A DNA stretch of 17,526 bases from an uncultured Mycoplasmatota bacterium (GTDB lineage: Bacteria; Bacillota_I; Bacilli_A; RF39; UBA660). The stretch is from contig URDT01000027.1 in assembly GCA_900546745.1 (NCBI GenBank), forward strand, positions 1-17,526, given 5' to 3'. The stretch's first letter is position 1. Each line of letters opens with the position of its first letter. Below the pieces are notes generated by a model that saw only the letters and a list, made by a program, of their open reading frames with translations, searched no databases and had not been told where the DNA came from. Positions 7,504 to 14,984 of the stretch are shown piece after piece. The translations under genes and the position numbers were made by a program.

Positions 7504-8438
7504 TTTATAAACACTTTTGCTTTTTCACATCTATCAGATATTGTTCCATCCTTTAAATATTGTCTTAAAAAATTAACTTTATCTAAATTATTGTAAAAAA
7601 TTAAATCAGCTAATTCTAACGCTTCTTCAAAATAAATGGAATGATAATTTTTATAATCTGTAATTTCTCTTTCTCGTTTATCAACTGTATCATAATCAAA
7701 ATTATAATCTTTACAATAATTTAAAAATTGAACAAAAAAATTAATATTATTTTGCCATATAATTGCTTCTAAAGTACCATTTGGGCAACGAAATTCGATA
7801 GTGTTATTTTTTTCTTCTTGAAAGCCTTTGACTTTCTTAAAACTAACGGCTTTATCTTTTGAAAATAGCCCTTGTATATGATATTGATTACCTTTTTTAC
7901 AATGCTGAATAGATTTTGCTAAAGGTTTCGCATAATTACAACCATACATTCTTGTTTTCAAATATTCACCATCTGTAAATCGATAAATGACTTTTTCATA
8001 AGCAGACCAAAGTTTACAAAAATTTTGCCAGTTTAATTTAGTTTCACCTAATATTTGTGTTCCTATATGAATATGTCCTCCACAAGTTTGATGAATTTCA
8101 TAATATTGTTTCATAATTTCTATTACCTGTTTCAAATCATTCCAAGAAGATATTTCATCTCTTAAAATAGGTGAAATGATTTCATCACCATTTTCTAATG
8201 TTGATTCTGAATCCAATCTCCAATTTTTTTGAAGAAAAGGGATTAATTCATAAGGATACTCCCTTTTTTGTTGATACTCAGCTTCTATTTCTATTCCAAA
8301 TGTAACATCGTGATGAAATCCTAAATTTGATCGATAATCTAATTGATAATCAAAAAGTTGTTTTTTTAATTCTTCAAGTTCTTGTTGATTCATTTTAGTG
8401 AATAAATCACAAGAATTGAGTGAAACAAATTCATTCAT
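7497..8438 (-). CDS. Putative amidoligase (carboxylate-amine ligase fold)
   Basis: 313 residues from ATG 8438. The catalytic domain shows FGIEIE (47-52), a W.LDSE segment (73-78), G84/E86 in NGDEIISP and the glycine-histidine motif CGGHIHIG (119-126). These are the ordered motifs of the amidoligase family (PF12224), relatives of glutamine synthetase and glutamate-cysteine ligase that use ATP to join a carboxylate to an amine. Substrates are unknown for most members; proposed roles are peptide tags, cell-wall changes and small peptide metabolites. GTG at 8447 opens the same frame, but it lies inside the SD (AAGAAGGTG) of the ATG at 8438, so the later start is preferred. It is monocistronic, with its own promoter and terminator. 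Two further amide-bond enzymes lie 4-5 kb away. Confidence 0.8.
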   Translation of the reverse strand: MNEFVSLNSCDLFTKMNQQELEELKKQLFDYQLDYRSNLGFHHDVTFGIEIEAEYQQKREYPYELIPFLQKNWRLDSESTLENGDEIISPILRDEISSWNDLKQVIEIMKQYYEIHQTCGGHIHIGTQILGETKLNWQNFCKLWSAYEKVIYRFTDGEYLKTRMYGCNYAKPLAKSIQHCKKGNQYHIQGLFSKDKAVSFKKVKGFQEEKNNTIEFRCPNGTLEAIIWQNNINFFVQFLNYCKDYNFDYDTVDKREREITDYKNYHSIYFEEALELADLIFYNNLDKVNFLRQYLKDGTISDRCEKAKVFIKK

Positions 8439-8461
8439 ACTACTCACCTTCTTGGTCAGAT

Positions 8462-8470
8462 ATTATAACA
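8462..8470 (-). promoter_or_regulatory. Extended -10 promoter of the amidoligase gene
   Basis: Minus strand TGTTATAAT: a perfect -10 with TG extension, 23 bp before the chosen ATG. No good -35 is seen; that region is occupied by the GH31 terminator. Confidence 0.6.
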
Positions 8471-8480
8471 TATATGAAAC

Positions 8481-8505
8481 AAAAAAACTACCAAAAATGG
8501 CAGTT
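8481..8505 (-). terminator. Intrinsic terminator of the pyruvate kinase-GH31 operon
   Basis: On the minus strand AACTGCC, a 6-nt loop and GGTAGTT (one G-U pair) run into seven T. The first stem bases overlap the GH31 stop codon. Confidence 0.75.
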
Positions 8506-10913
8506 TATACAATTTCAATATATTCTAGTAATTTTAAGAATAACTTAATAAATTTTCTTTCTAACCCTTTATTGGCTAATTTACGAATTTCAATTCTTTT
8601 CTTCTTAATTGGAAGAGTACCAAATAAAATTTTATCAATCATTTCTTTCATACTAGTTTCAATTTGTAAATCAGAAATAATCGATTCAATATCATCATTA
8701 ATAATACGATCTGCTGATATTTCAATATCTTTTCCTTTACAATTTAACGTTAATTGACCAATTGTAGAAACATGATTTACCTCTACAATGAAATCATTTT
8801 CTTGAACATAAGAATTAGATTCAATTTGTGTATCATTAAAATATACAATAACATCATTTGCTTTTTTCGTATTTCTAAATACAAATTTATAATTTCTAAA
8901 TTCTGGAACAATTCCACTCTTTCCTTCAATTGCTCTCATAATGACCGTATAATTATTTGGCATATAATTATAATCAATTTGTGTTAATAGATAAAAATCT
9001 TTTCGATATAAATCACTAACACCATCATCTTCATATAAATTGTAAGTGTTACTACGACCAGGGAATATTTGAATTTCCATATTTTTAGGAGGTGTTGTGT
9101 CATTAATATATTCATTATCTCCTAAGGTAATAATAGATCCTGCTTTCGCAAATACAGGATAATCTTCGTCCTTAAAGAATGACACATACTCTTTTCCTCC
9201 AGGAAATTTCTTTCCTGTTACAAAGTCATACCACATACCATCTGGTAAAAAGAATTTATGAATAGAACGATTCATAATATAATCCTTTTTCTTAATAATA
9301 GGACTGATAAAAAATTCTGTTCCAAAGAAATATCCATTTCTATAGTTTTCATCATCATACATTTCTGGGAATTTATAATAAATAGGCATAATTAAAGGCA
9401 TTCCGTATTTATGATATTTATAACTTTCAGCATATAAATAAGGAATCAAACGATGTCTTAATGTTAAATAATCTTTTACAATTTGATATGTTTTAACTCC
9501 CCAACGCCAAGGTTCTCTTTTATAATATTTTCCTTTATCAGCACCAAATTTTAAAATTGGTGAGAAAACACCTAATTGAACATATCGTGTATAAAGTTCA
9601 TTATCTTCAACGCCCTTATAATATCCTCCAATATCATGACTCCAAAAACTTACTCCAATATTAGCAGCACTTGCATTATGAATTGGAATCATTTTTAAGG
9701 TATCCCAGCTAACAATTGTTTTTCCAGAGTATAATACTGGATAACGATGAGGCGCAATCATAGAATTACGCGCTAATATCATTGGCCTTCTCTTATAATT
9801 TCGCATCATATCATAGAAATGATAATGATTTAGTAAAAAAGATTCTCCTAATTTTTTAGTATCATCATTGTCTAACCAATAAAAATCTACATCCATATCA
9901 TCCAAGGGATGAATCAACATAGTAAGATATACATCAATTGTCTTAGAATCAAAAACATTAAAAGGTATTTTACCGGTTTCATCCTCTAATAAATGTTCTT
10001 TCAATTGTTCATAATTTCTTTCATAAGGATAAAATCCTTCTAAAGGATTTACATTTAATCCTAAACGAATTCCTTTTGAATGAAGATATTTTACCATTTG
10101 TTTAGGATTTGAAAAATATTCTTCATTCCAAGTAAAACCAGTATTTAATACTTTTTTATCATATTGACGATAATGCCAATCTTTATCTAATAATAAGATT
10201 GACAATGGAATTTTTTTATTATAAAAATCGTCAATCAAATCTTTTAGGGAATGATCATTATATGCTTCATTTCTGCTCCACCAATTTCCAAGAGCATATC
10301 TTGGAATTAAAGCAGGACTTCCCGTAATCATATAATAATCTTTTAAACATAAAGCAAAATCTTTTAAATACATAAATAAATATAAATCAATATTTTTCGA
10401 ATCACGTGGAATTACCTCTCCATTTTCTCCAAAAATATTATGAGTAGAATCATCAATTGTAGAAAACCCATCTACAGAATATAAACCTTTTTTTAAGCGA
10501 AGTTTTCCTTTTGAATCATCTAAAGAAATTCCTGGAGCACCATAATTACGTACTTCAGGATGACCATAATACCAAATCTTATCAGAATTCAAAAGTTCTA
10601 CTCTTAGATTAGACATAGAATTGATTCTTCCACCATAGAATGGCTTATTCTTTGTGTAAGTCAAACGAAAATAAGAGGTTGTAATCTCTAAAAATTTATT
10701 ATCTTGTTTTAGTTGATAATTCACTTTTGGCATGTTACGAAACCAAACTAGTTCAGAAGGACGATCTTCAAAAATCCCCTCTTCACTATATTCCATACGA
10801 ATTAAACGTTCGCTCAATACCGTAAAACGATACTTCTCCCCTTTTATAATATTTGCTTCATTCGCCTGACTAGCTGTATACGAAAATCGAAATTGTTCTC
10901 CTAAATCGTACAT
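8505..10913 (-). CDS. Glycoside hydrolase family 31 homologue with altered acid/base position
   Basis: 802 residues, no signal peptide, so cytosolic. An N-terminal beta-sandwich (about 1-190) precedes a (beta/alpha)8 barrel with the GH31 marks ALGNWWSRNEAYNDHSL, DKDWHYRQYD, VDFYWLDNDD (D348 in the nucleophile position), RYPVLYSG followed by K398, and FWSHDIGGYYKG. After the barrel come the usual C-terminal beta domains with YEDDGVSDLYR, then a charged helical tail of about 70 residues. GH31 enzymes are mostly retaining alpha-glucosidases/xylosidases. The general acid/base Asp normally follows the SG of the W/F-SGD motif; here a Lys stands there, verified at the codon 9722-9720. Hydrolysis by the usual mechanism is therefore doubtful. 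It starts 13 bp after the pyruvate-kinase gene with SD AAAGGGGTG. Confidence 0.85.
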   Translation of the reverse strand: MYDLGEQFRFSYTASQANEANIIKGEKYRFTVLSERLIRMEYSEEGIFEDRPSELVWFRNMPKVNYQLKQDNKFLEITTSYFRLTYTKNKPFYGGRINSMSNLRVELLNSDKIWYYGHPEVRNYGAPGISLDDSKGKLRLKKGLYSVDGFSTIDDSTHNIFGENGEVIPRDSKNIDLYLFMYLKDFALCLKDYYMITGSPALIPRYALGNWWSRNEAYNDHSLKDLIDDFYNKKIPLSILLLDKDWHYRQYDKKVLNTGFTWNEEYFSNPKQMVKYLHSKGIRLGLNVNPLEGFYPYERNYEQLKEHLLEDETGKIPFNVFDSKTIDVYLTMLIHPLDDMDVDFYWLDNDDTKKLGESFLLNHYHFYDMMRNYKRRPMILARNSMIAPHRYPVLYSGKTIVSWDTLKMIPIHNASAANIGVSFWSHDIGGYYKGVEDNELYTRYVQLGVFSPILKFGADKGKYYKREPWRWGVKTYQIVKDYLTLRHRLIPYLYAESYKYHKYGMPLIMPIYYKFPEMYDDENYRNGYFFGTEFFISPIIKKKDYIMNRSIHKFFLPDGMWYDFVTGKKFPGGKEYVSFFKDEDYPVFAKAGSIITLGDNEYINDTTPPKNMEIQIFPGRSNTYNLYEDDGVSDLYRKDFYLLTQIDYNYMPNNYTVIMRAIEGKSGIVPEFRNYKFVFRNTKKANDVIVYFNDTQIESNSYVQENDFIVEVNHVSTIGQLTLNCKGKDIEISADRIINDDIESIISDLQIETSMKEMIDKILFGTLPIKKKRIEIRKLANKGLERKFIKLFLKLLEYIEIV

Positions 10914-10926
10914 AACTTCACCCCTT

Positions 10927-12336
10927 TTATATTTCTTCTATTTTCATGAAATTTGTATGTTTTACTTCACTAAATGGATATCCTCCTGTAATCATCACAA
11001 GTCCACCTTTTGCTCCATAATGGTATGCTTCTTCTTTTACAGTTTTCATCATTTTATCAAAAGTTTTAATTTCTCCTACCAATACAGGATAAATTCCATA
11101 ATACATTGTTAATTCTTTTACAACATTAGGATCTGGTGTTAAAGCAACAATAGGACTCACTGGACGAAATCTACTGATTTTTTTAGCTGTATAGCCAGTC
11201 ATTGTAGGAACCATAATTAATCGACATTTTAAACGATTCGCACATTCTACCGTACTATATGAAATATTACCAGAAATATCTTGTTTTTCAGATCTCATCG
11301 TACGATCTAAGAATTCATAGTAATCTAACTCTTGTTCTGAAGATTCAATAATTCTAACCATGGTACTAATTGTAATGACAGGATAACGACCAACTGTTGT
11401 TTCACCACTTAACATTACAACATCAACACCATCTAATACAGCATTCGCTACATCACTTACTTCTGCTCTAGAAGGTCTTACACTACTTTCCATAGACATT
11501 AACATTTCTGCTGAAACAATGCTTACCTTTCCAGCACGATGACATTTACTAATGATTTGTTTTTGAATTCCAGGAACTCTTTCTAAAGGAATTTGTACAC
11601 CTAAATCCCCTCTAGCAACCATTACTCCATCACTATTATGAATGATCTCATCGATATCATCAATAGCAGCCTGATTTTCAACTTTAGAAATAATAGAAAT
11701 ATGATCATTTTCAAGTTCAATTAAAATATCATTTACTTGTAACACATCTTCTCCATTAGAAGGAAATGACAATGCTAAAAAGTCAACATTCATTTTATTT
11801 GCGAATTCAATATCTTTACGATCTTTTTCACTGATAAAAGGAATATTTAAATTTTGATCAATAACATTAATTCCTTTTCCATCTTCAATAAATCCTCCCA
11901 CTTTTACCTCACATAGTAAGTAATTTTCAGATTTATCAATTACAAATAATTCAATTCTGCCATCATCTAATTTTAAAGTTGTATTGGTTTTTACTTTTTT
12001 AACAAATTCTTTATAGTTAACAGAAAACTTCGTAGAATCTCCCATAACTTCTTCTTCATAAATTCTAATTTTTGTACCTTCTGTTAAATAAGCTGTACCA
12101 CCTGTAAACTTGCATACACTTAAATCTGGTCCTTTTAAATCTAACATAATAGAAACATTAGATTGTAATTCTGCATTTAATTTATGAATTTTATCAATAA
12201 TATTTTCTGCAAAATCATAAGTAGAATAAGCCATATTAATACGTGCAATATCCATTCCACTTAAAATCATTTCTCTTAATGTTTCAACATCCTTACTAGA
12301 AGGTCCAATTGTAGCAATTATCTTAGTCTTTTTCAT
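10927..12336 (-). CDS. Pyruvate kinase homologue with divergent active site
   Basis: 469 residues, the normal length for a bacterial pyruvate kinase without the extra C-terminal domain. The family signatures TKIIATIGPSS (4-14), SKVENQAAIDDIDEI (217-231; K218, E220), MVARGDLGVQIPLERVP (239-255; D244) and SRAEVSDVANAVLDG (289-303) are clear. Pyruvate kinase turns PEP and ADP into pyruvate and ATP. Several textbook residues differ: the N-x-S-H-G motif reads NMAYS (A36 for the K+-site Ser), the DTKGPE motif reads DLKGPD (L67 for Thr), and the ATQMLESM helix reads SAEMLMSM (A276 for Thr). It may be K+-independent, slow, regulatory or a paralogue with another role. It heads an operon with the GH31 gene and has its own extended -10 promoter. 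Homology is certain, activity is not, so no gene symbol is given. Confidence 0.87.
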   Translation of the reverse strand: MKKTKIIATIGPSSKDVETLREMILSGMDIARINMAYSTYDFAENIIDKIHKLNAELQSNVSIMLDLKGPDLSVCKFTGGTAYLTEGTKIRIYEEEVMGDSTKFSVNYKEFVKKVKTNTTLKLDDGRIELFVIDKSENYLLCEVKVGGFIEDGKGINVIDQNLNIPFISEKDRKDIEFANKMNVDFLALSFPSNGEDVLQVNDILIELENDHISIISKVENQAAIDDIDEIIHNSDGVMVARGDLGVQIPLERVPGIQKQIISKCHRAGKVSIVSAEMLMSMESSVRPSRAEVSDVANAVLDGVDVVMLSGETTVGRYPVITISTMVRIIESSEQELDYYEFLDRTMRSEKQDISGNISYSTVECANRLKCRLIMVPTMTGYTAKKISRFRPVSPIVALTPDPNVVKELTMYYGIYPVLVGEIKTFDKMMKTVKEEAYHYGAKGGLVMITGGYPFSEVKHTNFMKIEEI

Positions 12337-12354
12337 AGCCTCACCCTATTATTG

Positions 12355-12363
12355 ATTATATCA
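12355..12363 (-). promoter_or_regulatory. Extended -10 promoter of the pyruvate kinase-GH31 operon
   Basis: Minus strand TGATATAAT, 18 bp before the start codon; the -35 hexamer at 17 bp (TTTTTA) is weak. Confidence 0.6.
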
Positions 12364-12389
12364 TTTTTTTTACATTTTAAAAAGGATTA

Positions 12390-12419
12390 AAAAAAAGAAA
12401 ATTGTAACTTTACAATTTT
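12390..12419 (-). terminator. Intrinsic terminator of the C26 peptidase operon
   Basis: A 10-bp perfect stem AAAATTGTAA / TTACAATTTT with a 2-base spacer on paper (in practice a larger loop), then C and eight T. The right arm overlaps the stop codon. Confidence 0.8.
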
Positions 12420-13137
12420 ACTTTTGACAAGCTTGAATAAAAGAAGCTAATAATTTTTGGGCATTTTCATCATATTTTATCATAGATTCGGGATGCCACT
12501 GTACTCCTAATACAAACGTTCTATTTGTATCTTCGATAGCTTCTATTAAACCATCTTCAGAATAAGCACTAATTTTTAAACTAGTAACCCTATCCACATG
12601 ATAATGATGACGACTATTTACCATGATTTTATTTTCTTCTATAATTTGGCTTAATAAACTACCTTCTATAATATGAATAGCATGAACATAGTTCTGATTT
12701 TTTTGATAGTGCTCTATTGTTGTTTCATTCTTTTTGGTAGTATCGAAACATGTTGTATAACGATTATTATCCATACATGCCATCATTTGCATTCCAGCAC
12801 AAATTCCTAAAATAGGGATATCTTTTTGAAGAGCATATTTATAAATATATTCATCGAATTCATACCATCTACTTCCACCAGGAAGTAAAATACCATCACA
12901 AAGATTAACAGACTCTTGTAGATACTTTTTTTCACTATCTGTTAAACGAGCAACATTTCGTGGTTTTACCGGATTATAATGAATTGTTTGTGGTGGTAAA
13001 AGTAAAATAGGAAGCCCTCCACTTTTTAAAATAGCGATTCGATAGTCATCCATAATGCAATTAACATCATCGGAAGAACTATCAGAATTAATTCTACTAA
13101 CAATTCCTATAACAGGGTATTTATGATCTTTTAACAT
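12418..13137 (-). CDS. Gamma-glutamyl hydrolase-like peptidase C26 (class I glutamine amidotransferase fold)
   Basis: 239 residues, one domain. The nucleophile elbow is GICAGMQMM (111-119, C113) and the His/Glu pair is in GVQWHPES (211-218; H215, E217). VNSRHHYHVDRV (173-184) is the substrate-side motif of the PuuD / gamma-glutamyl-GABA hydrolase branch, and LLPGGSRWYEFD (85-96) replaces the usual GG-D-P-x-Y loop. Such enzymes hydrolyse gamma-glutamyl amide bonds of small molecules or peptides. There is no synthetase domain, so this is not a carbamoyl-phosphate or GMP synthase. The ATG lies inside the end of the upstream small gene (17-bp overlap), so the two are likely translationally coupled. 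The substrate is unknown; polyamine (Puu) genes are not in the window. Confidence 0.87.
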   Translation of the reverse strand: MLKDHKYPVIGIVSRINSDSSSDDVNCIMDDYRIAILKSGGLPILLLPPQTIHYNPVKPRNVARLTDSEKKYLQESVNLCDGILLPGGSRWYEFDEYIYKYALQKDIPILGICAGMQMMACMDNNRYTTCFDTTKKNETTIEHYQKNQNYVHAIHIIEGSLLSQIIEENKIMVNSRHHYHVDRVTSLKISAYSEDGLIEAIEDTNRTFVLGVQWHPESMIKYDENAQKLLASFIQACQK

Positions 13138-13549
13138 AGGATCCCTCTTTCGTAATAGACTGAACTAATTTTTTTACATAATCACCACTACACGAATTTA
13201 ATTCATCAATAACAGCAACGTTTACCGGTTTTTGTTCAAATAATATTCCTCTACCATAACATTCCTGATAATTTTTTACTTCCTCTAGTGTTAAGACAAG
13301 ATAGTCTTTAGGATCATGAACTCCTTCACAATCATAAACAGCATCTTCAACTTTTAAAGCAATATGATCTTGGTCAATTTGATTTAATACAAAGAAAGAA
13401 TTTGGAATATAGTGATGTAAAATAGAAGCGAATTCTAAACATCCTCCATTTTTAAAATAGTATTCAGCAGGAATATCATCTATATAATCACCAAACACTT
13501 CATCGACTAAACCGTTAATAAACTGTATTAATTTTAATATATCTTTCAT
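13121..13549 (-). CDS. Small protein of unknown function with a possible Cys-His-Asp triad
   Basis: 142 residues, no signal or membrane segment. I do not recognise a named family. The middle of the protein reads GGCLEFASILHHY (35-47), then DHIALKVEDAVYDCEGVHDP (61-80). A Cys after Gly-Gly at a helix start, then His at the start of one strand (H62) and Asp at the start of the next (D73), is the spacing pattern of papain-like/NlpC/transglutaminase thiol hydrolases. The residues N-terminal to Cys37 are helical and acidic. It is read into the C26 peptidase with a 17-bp overlap, which suggests the two act together. Start ATG at 13549 has SD AAGGATG. Calling it a hydrolase or amidase is inference from the residue order only. 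Confidence 0.7.
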   Translation of the reverse strand: MKDILKLIQFINGLVDEVFGDYIDDIPAEYYFKNGGCLEFASILHHYIPNSFFVLNQIDQDHIALKVEDAVYDCEGVHDPKDYLVLTLEEVKNYQECYGRGILFEQKPVNVAVIDELNSCSGDYVKKLVQSITKEGSYVKRS

Positions 13550-13570
13550 TTTTAAACATCCTTATATAAA

Positions 13571-13596
13571 ATGAAAACCGTTGAAATCCAACGGTT
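13571..13596 (-). terminator. Terminator-like hairpin after tRNA-Arg
   Basis: Minus strand AACCGTTG, 5-nt loop, CAACGGTT, then TTCATTTTAT. The U-tract is interrupted, so some read-through into the small gene at 13549 is possible; no strong separate promoter for that gene is seen. Confidence 0.6.
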
Positions 13597-13606
13597 ATTT
13601 TCATCA

Positions 13607-13683
13607 TGGTGTCCCCAACAAGATTCGAACTTGTGACCGCACGCTTAGAAGGCGTGTGCTCTATCCAGCTGAGCTATGAGGAC
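13607..13683 (-). tRNA. tRNA-Arg (anticodon UCU)
   Basis: The minus strand folds as a full cloverleaf. The acceptor is GTCCTCA paired with TGGGGAC (one G-U), the D-arm is AGCTCAGCTGGATAGAGC, the anticodon stem CACGC/GCGTG encloses CTTCTAA with anticodon TCT, and the T-arm contains GTTCGAATC. Discriminator A and an encoded CCA (13609-13607) follow. It reads AGA, the main Arg codon in A+T-rich genomes. Confidence 0.97.
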
Positions 13684-13705
13684 ATTACTCACTTGGAACA
13701 AATTC

Positions 13706-13734
13706 ATTATATAATATTTTTTAGGAGTTTTCAA
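13706..13734 (-). promoter_or_regulatory. Strong sigma-A promoter of tRNA-Arg
   Basis: Minus strand TTGAAA (13734-13729), exact 17-bp spacer, TATAAT (13711-13706), 22 bp before the mature tRNA 5' end. The -35 and half the spacer lie within the 3' end of gerM. Confidence 0.8.
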
Positions 13735-14683
13735 GAGTTTTAATGACACTTTTATAAATTTCTTGATTATCTACATTAAAAACCACTTGTTTAACATCAT
13801 AATTTACGCCTATTGATAATCCAATTGTATAAATAACCTCTTCTAAAATATTTTTTGTTGTTTGATCACTAAATATATATTGATTGAATACTAAGGATAA
13901 GGTATCATCTGTAATTTCAGAAGAAAGTAATGTTGTATTACTATTTAAATAACTCATTAAATTACTATTATAAAGATAACTACTTGCTAATTCATCTACA
14001 ATAATTTTAATTTTTTCACGTTCATCATTTAAGTATTTAGTCACAGGGACATAATAGGTATTATCATTATATTTACTAACATAATAAACTGTAACTTTAT
14101 TAATATCTTTATAAGAAGAAATATCATATTCTTTATTGATACCATAACTTTTATCTAAGGTACTAGGTAAAGTAATTCCTGTTTTTGGTAGTTTAGTCAA
14201 AATATCACCGTCTACATAAATAATAACTTTATCTACATTTTCAATGCTTGTTAAAGTATAGACAATTGCTTCAATAATTTTTTCTTCTTGTTCAATATTA
14301 GTATCTAATAATTCACTCGAAAAATCTATTTTAATTAATCCATCATTATAATGAACGCTATTGATTTTAGTTTCACTAGAAATTAAAGAACGGAAACCAT
14401 TTGGTATTTTACTTTCTCCTTTTCCATCTTTAATTAAAATTTCCATTAATTCACGAGCTTTTTCTTCTATTTTAGCATTGGAAGTAACAACCATTGTTCG
14501 AGCTAAATAGTTATTAGAATCTAATAAGTAAGCAACACTTTTAGCAACTTCTTTATCGACATATTTTAATTCTTGTTTCGCATTCAATTTAGAAGAATCA
14601 TTCGGAATTAAACAAACCAATGTTAAACTAAATGTGACAGCCATAATTAAAATGAGTTTTTTGGTAAACATCTTTTTCAACAT
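13721..14683 (-). CDS. gerM: GerM-like spore protein (two GerMN domains)
   Basis: 320 residues. An N-terminal hydrophobic segment (about 8-27) acts as an uncleaved anchor or signal peptide; the Cys at residue 24 lacks a proper lipobox (Val precedes it). Two GerMN repeats follow: about 42-170, with a VHYNDGLIKIDFSSELL core, and about 190-310, with KVTVYYVSKYNDNTYYVPVTKYL. In Bacillus, GerM is a spore-envelope lipoprotein needed for efficient sporulation and germination, and it helps localise the SpoIIQ-SpoIIIAH complex at the engulfing septum. Here gerM directly follows gerE, and spoIIIAH lies just upstream, which agrees with that role. ATG 14683 has an AGGTGA SD. The assignment rests on domain pattern and context. 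Confidence 0.82.
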   Translation of the reverse strand: MLKKMFTKKLILIMAVTFSLTLVCLIPNDSSKLNAKQELKYVDKEVAKSVAYLLDSNNYLARTMVVTSNAKIEEKARELMEILIKDGKGESKIPNGFRSLISSETKINSVHYNDGLIKIDFSSELLDTNIEQEEKIIEAIVYTLTSIENVDKVIIYVDGDILTKLPKTGITLPSTLDKSYGINKEYDISSYKDINKVTVYYVSKYNDNTYYVPVTKYLNDEREKIKIIVDELASSYLYNSNLMSYLNSNTTLLSSEITDDTLSLVFNQYIFSDQTTKNILEEVIYTIGLSIGVNYDVKQVVFNVDNQEIYKSVIKTLENS

Positions 14684-14704
14684 AAAATCACCTAATAAAT
14701 TGTA

Positions 14705-14732
14705 TTCAAAAATCGCATATTCATGCGATTTT
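14705..14732 (-). terminator. Hairpin between gerE and gerM (terminator or attenuator)
   Basis: Minus strand AAAATCGCAT, loop GAAT, ATGCGATTTT, then T and GAA. The 10-bp stem overlaps the gerE stop codon; the U-tract is short. Only 21 bp separate it from gerM, so gerM is probably expressed by partial read-through. Confidence 0.6.
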
Positions 14733-14937
14733 ATATGGATAATTCGCCAAGTTTTAAAAGTTCAATTACAGCACTAGCTCTGCCTTTTACTCCCAATTTT
14801 TGCATAGAATTAGAAATATGATTGCGAACAGTTTTTTCACTGATATTTAATGTTTCAGCAATTTCGTTTGTTGTTTTATTTTGAATTAATAGTTCAAATA
14901 CTTCACGTTCACGTTTTGTCAATATTTTTTTACTCAC
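14731..14937 (-). CDS. gerE: GerE, late mother-cell sporulation regulator (LuxR-type HTH)
   Basis: 68 residues made of a single LuxR/GerE DNA-binding domain with no receiver or sensor domain. LTKREREVFELL (6-17), EIAETLNISEKTVRNHISN (25-43) and MQKLGVKGRASAVIELLKLGEL (45-66) closely resemble Bacillus subtilis GerE (74 residues), including the VKGR and C-terminal LGEL. GerE binds DNA as a dimer and, with sigma-K, switches late coat genes on or off. The start is GTG at 14937, with SD GAGGG seven bases upstream; no in-frame ATG fits. Upstream lies a sequence matching the sigma-K consensus, the form of polymerase that transcribes gerE in Bacillus. gerM follows, as in B. subtilis, where ysmB and racE lie between them. 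Confidence 0.93.
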   Translation of the reverse strand: MSKKILTKREREVFELLIQNKTTNEIAETLNISEKTVRNHISNSMQKLGVKGRASAVIELLKLGELSI

Positions 14938-14984
14938 AGGTTTCCCTCACTTCCTAAGTTGGGTGGCTTTATATTAACTCATAT

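Noticed and set aside
8439..8447. GTG start at 8447 for the amidoligase gene
   Set aside because: This GTG is part of the SD AAGAAGGTG that correctly spaces the ATG at 8438.
8398..8987. Two plus-strand open frames across the GH31 3' end
   Set aside because: They are antisense to GH31, and their Ile/Asn-rich translations are typical of A+T-rich shadow frames; no SD or domain is visible.
13607..13683. tRNA-Arg as an integration (att) site
   Set aside because: No integrase or repeated copy of the tRNA 3' end is present in the window.
14699..14704. TACAAT as a separate promoter for gerM
   Set aside because: Its start point would fall in the SD and no matching -35 (sigma-A or sigma-E) is present.
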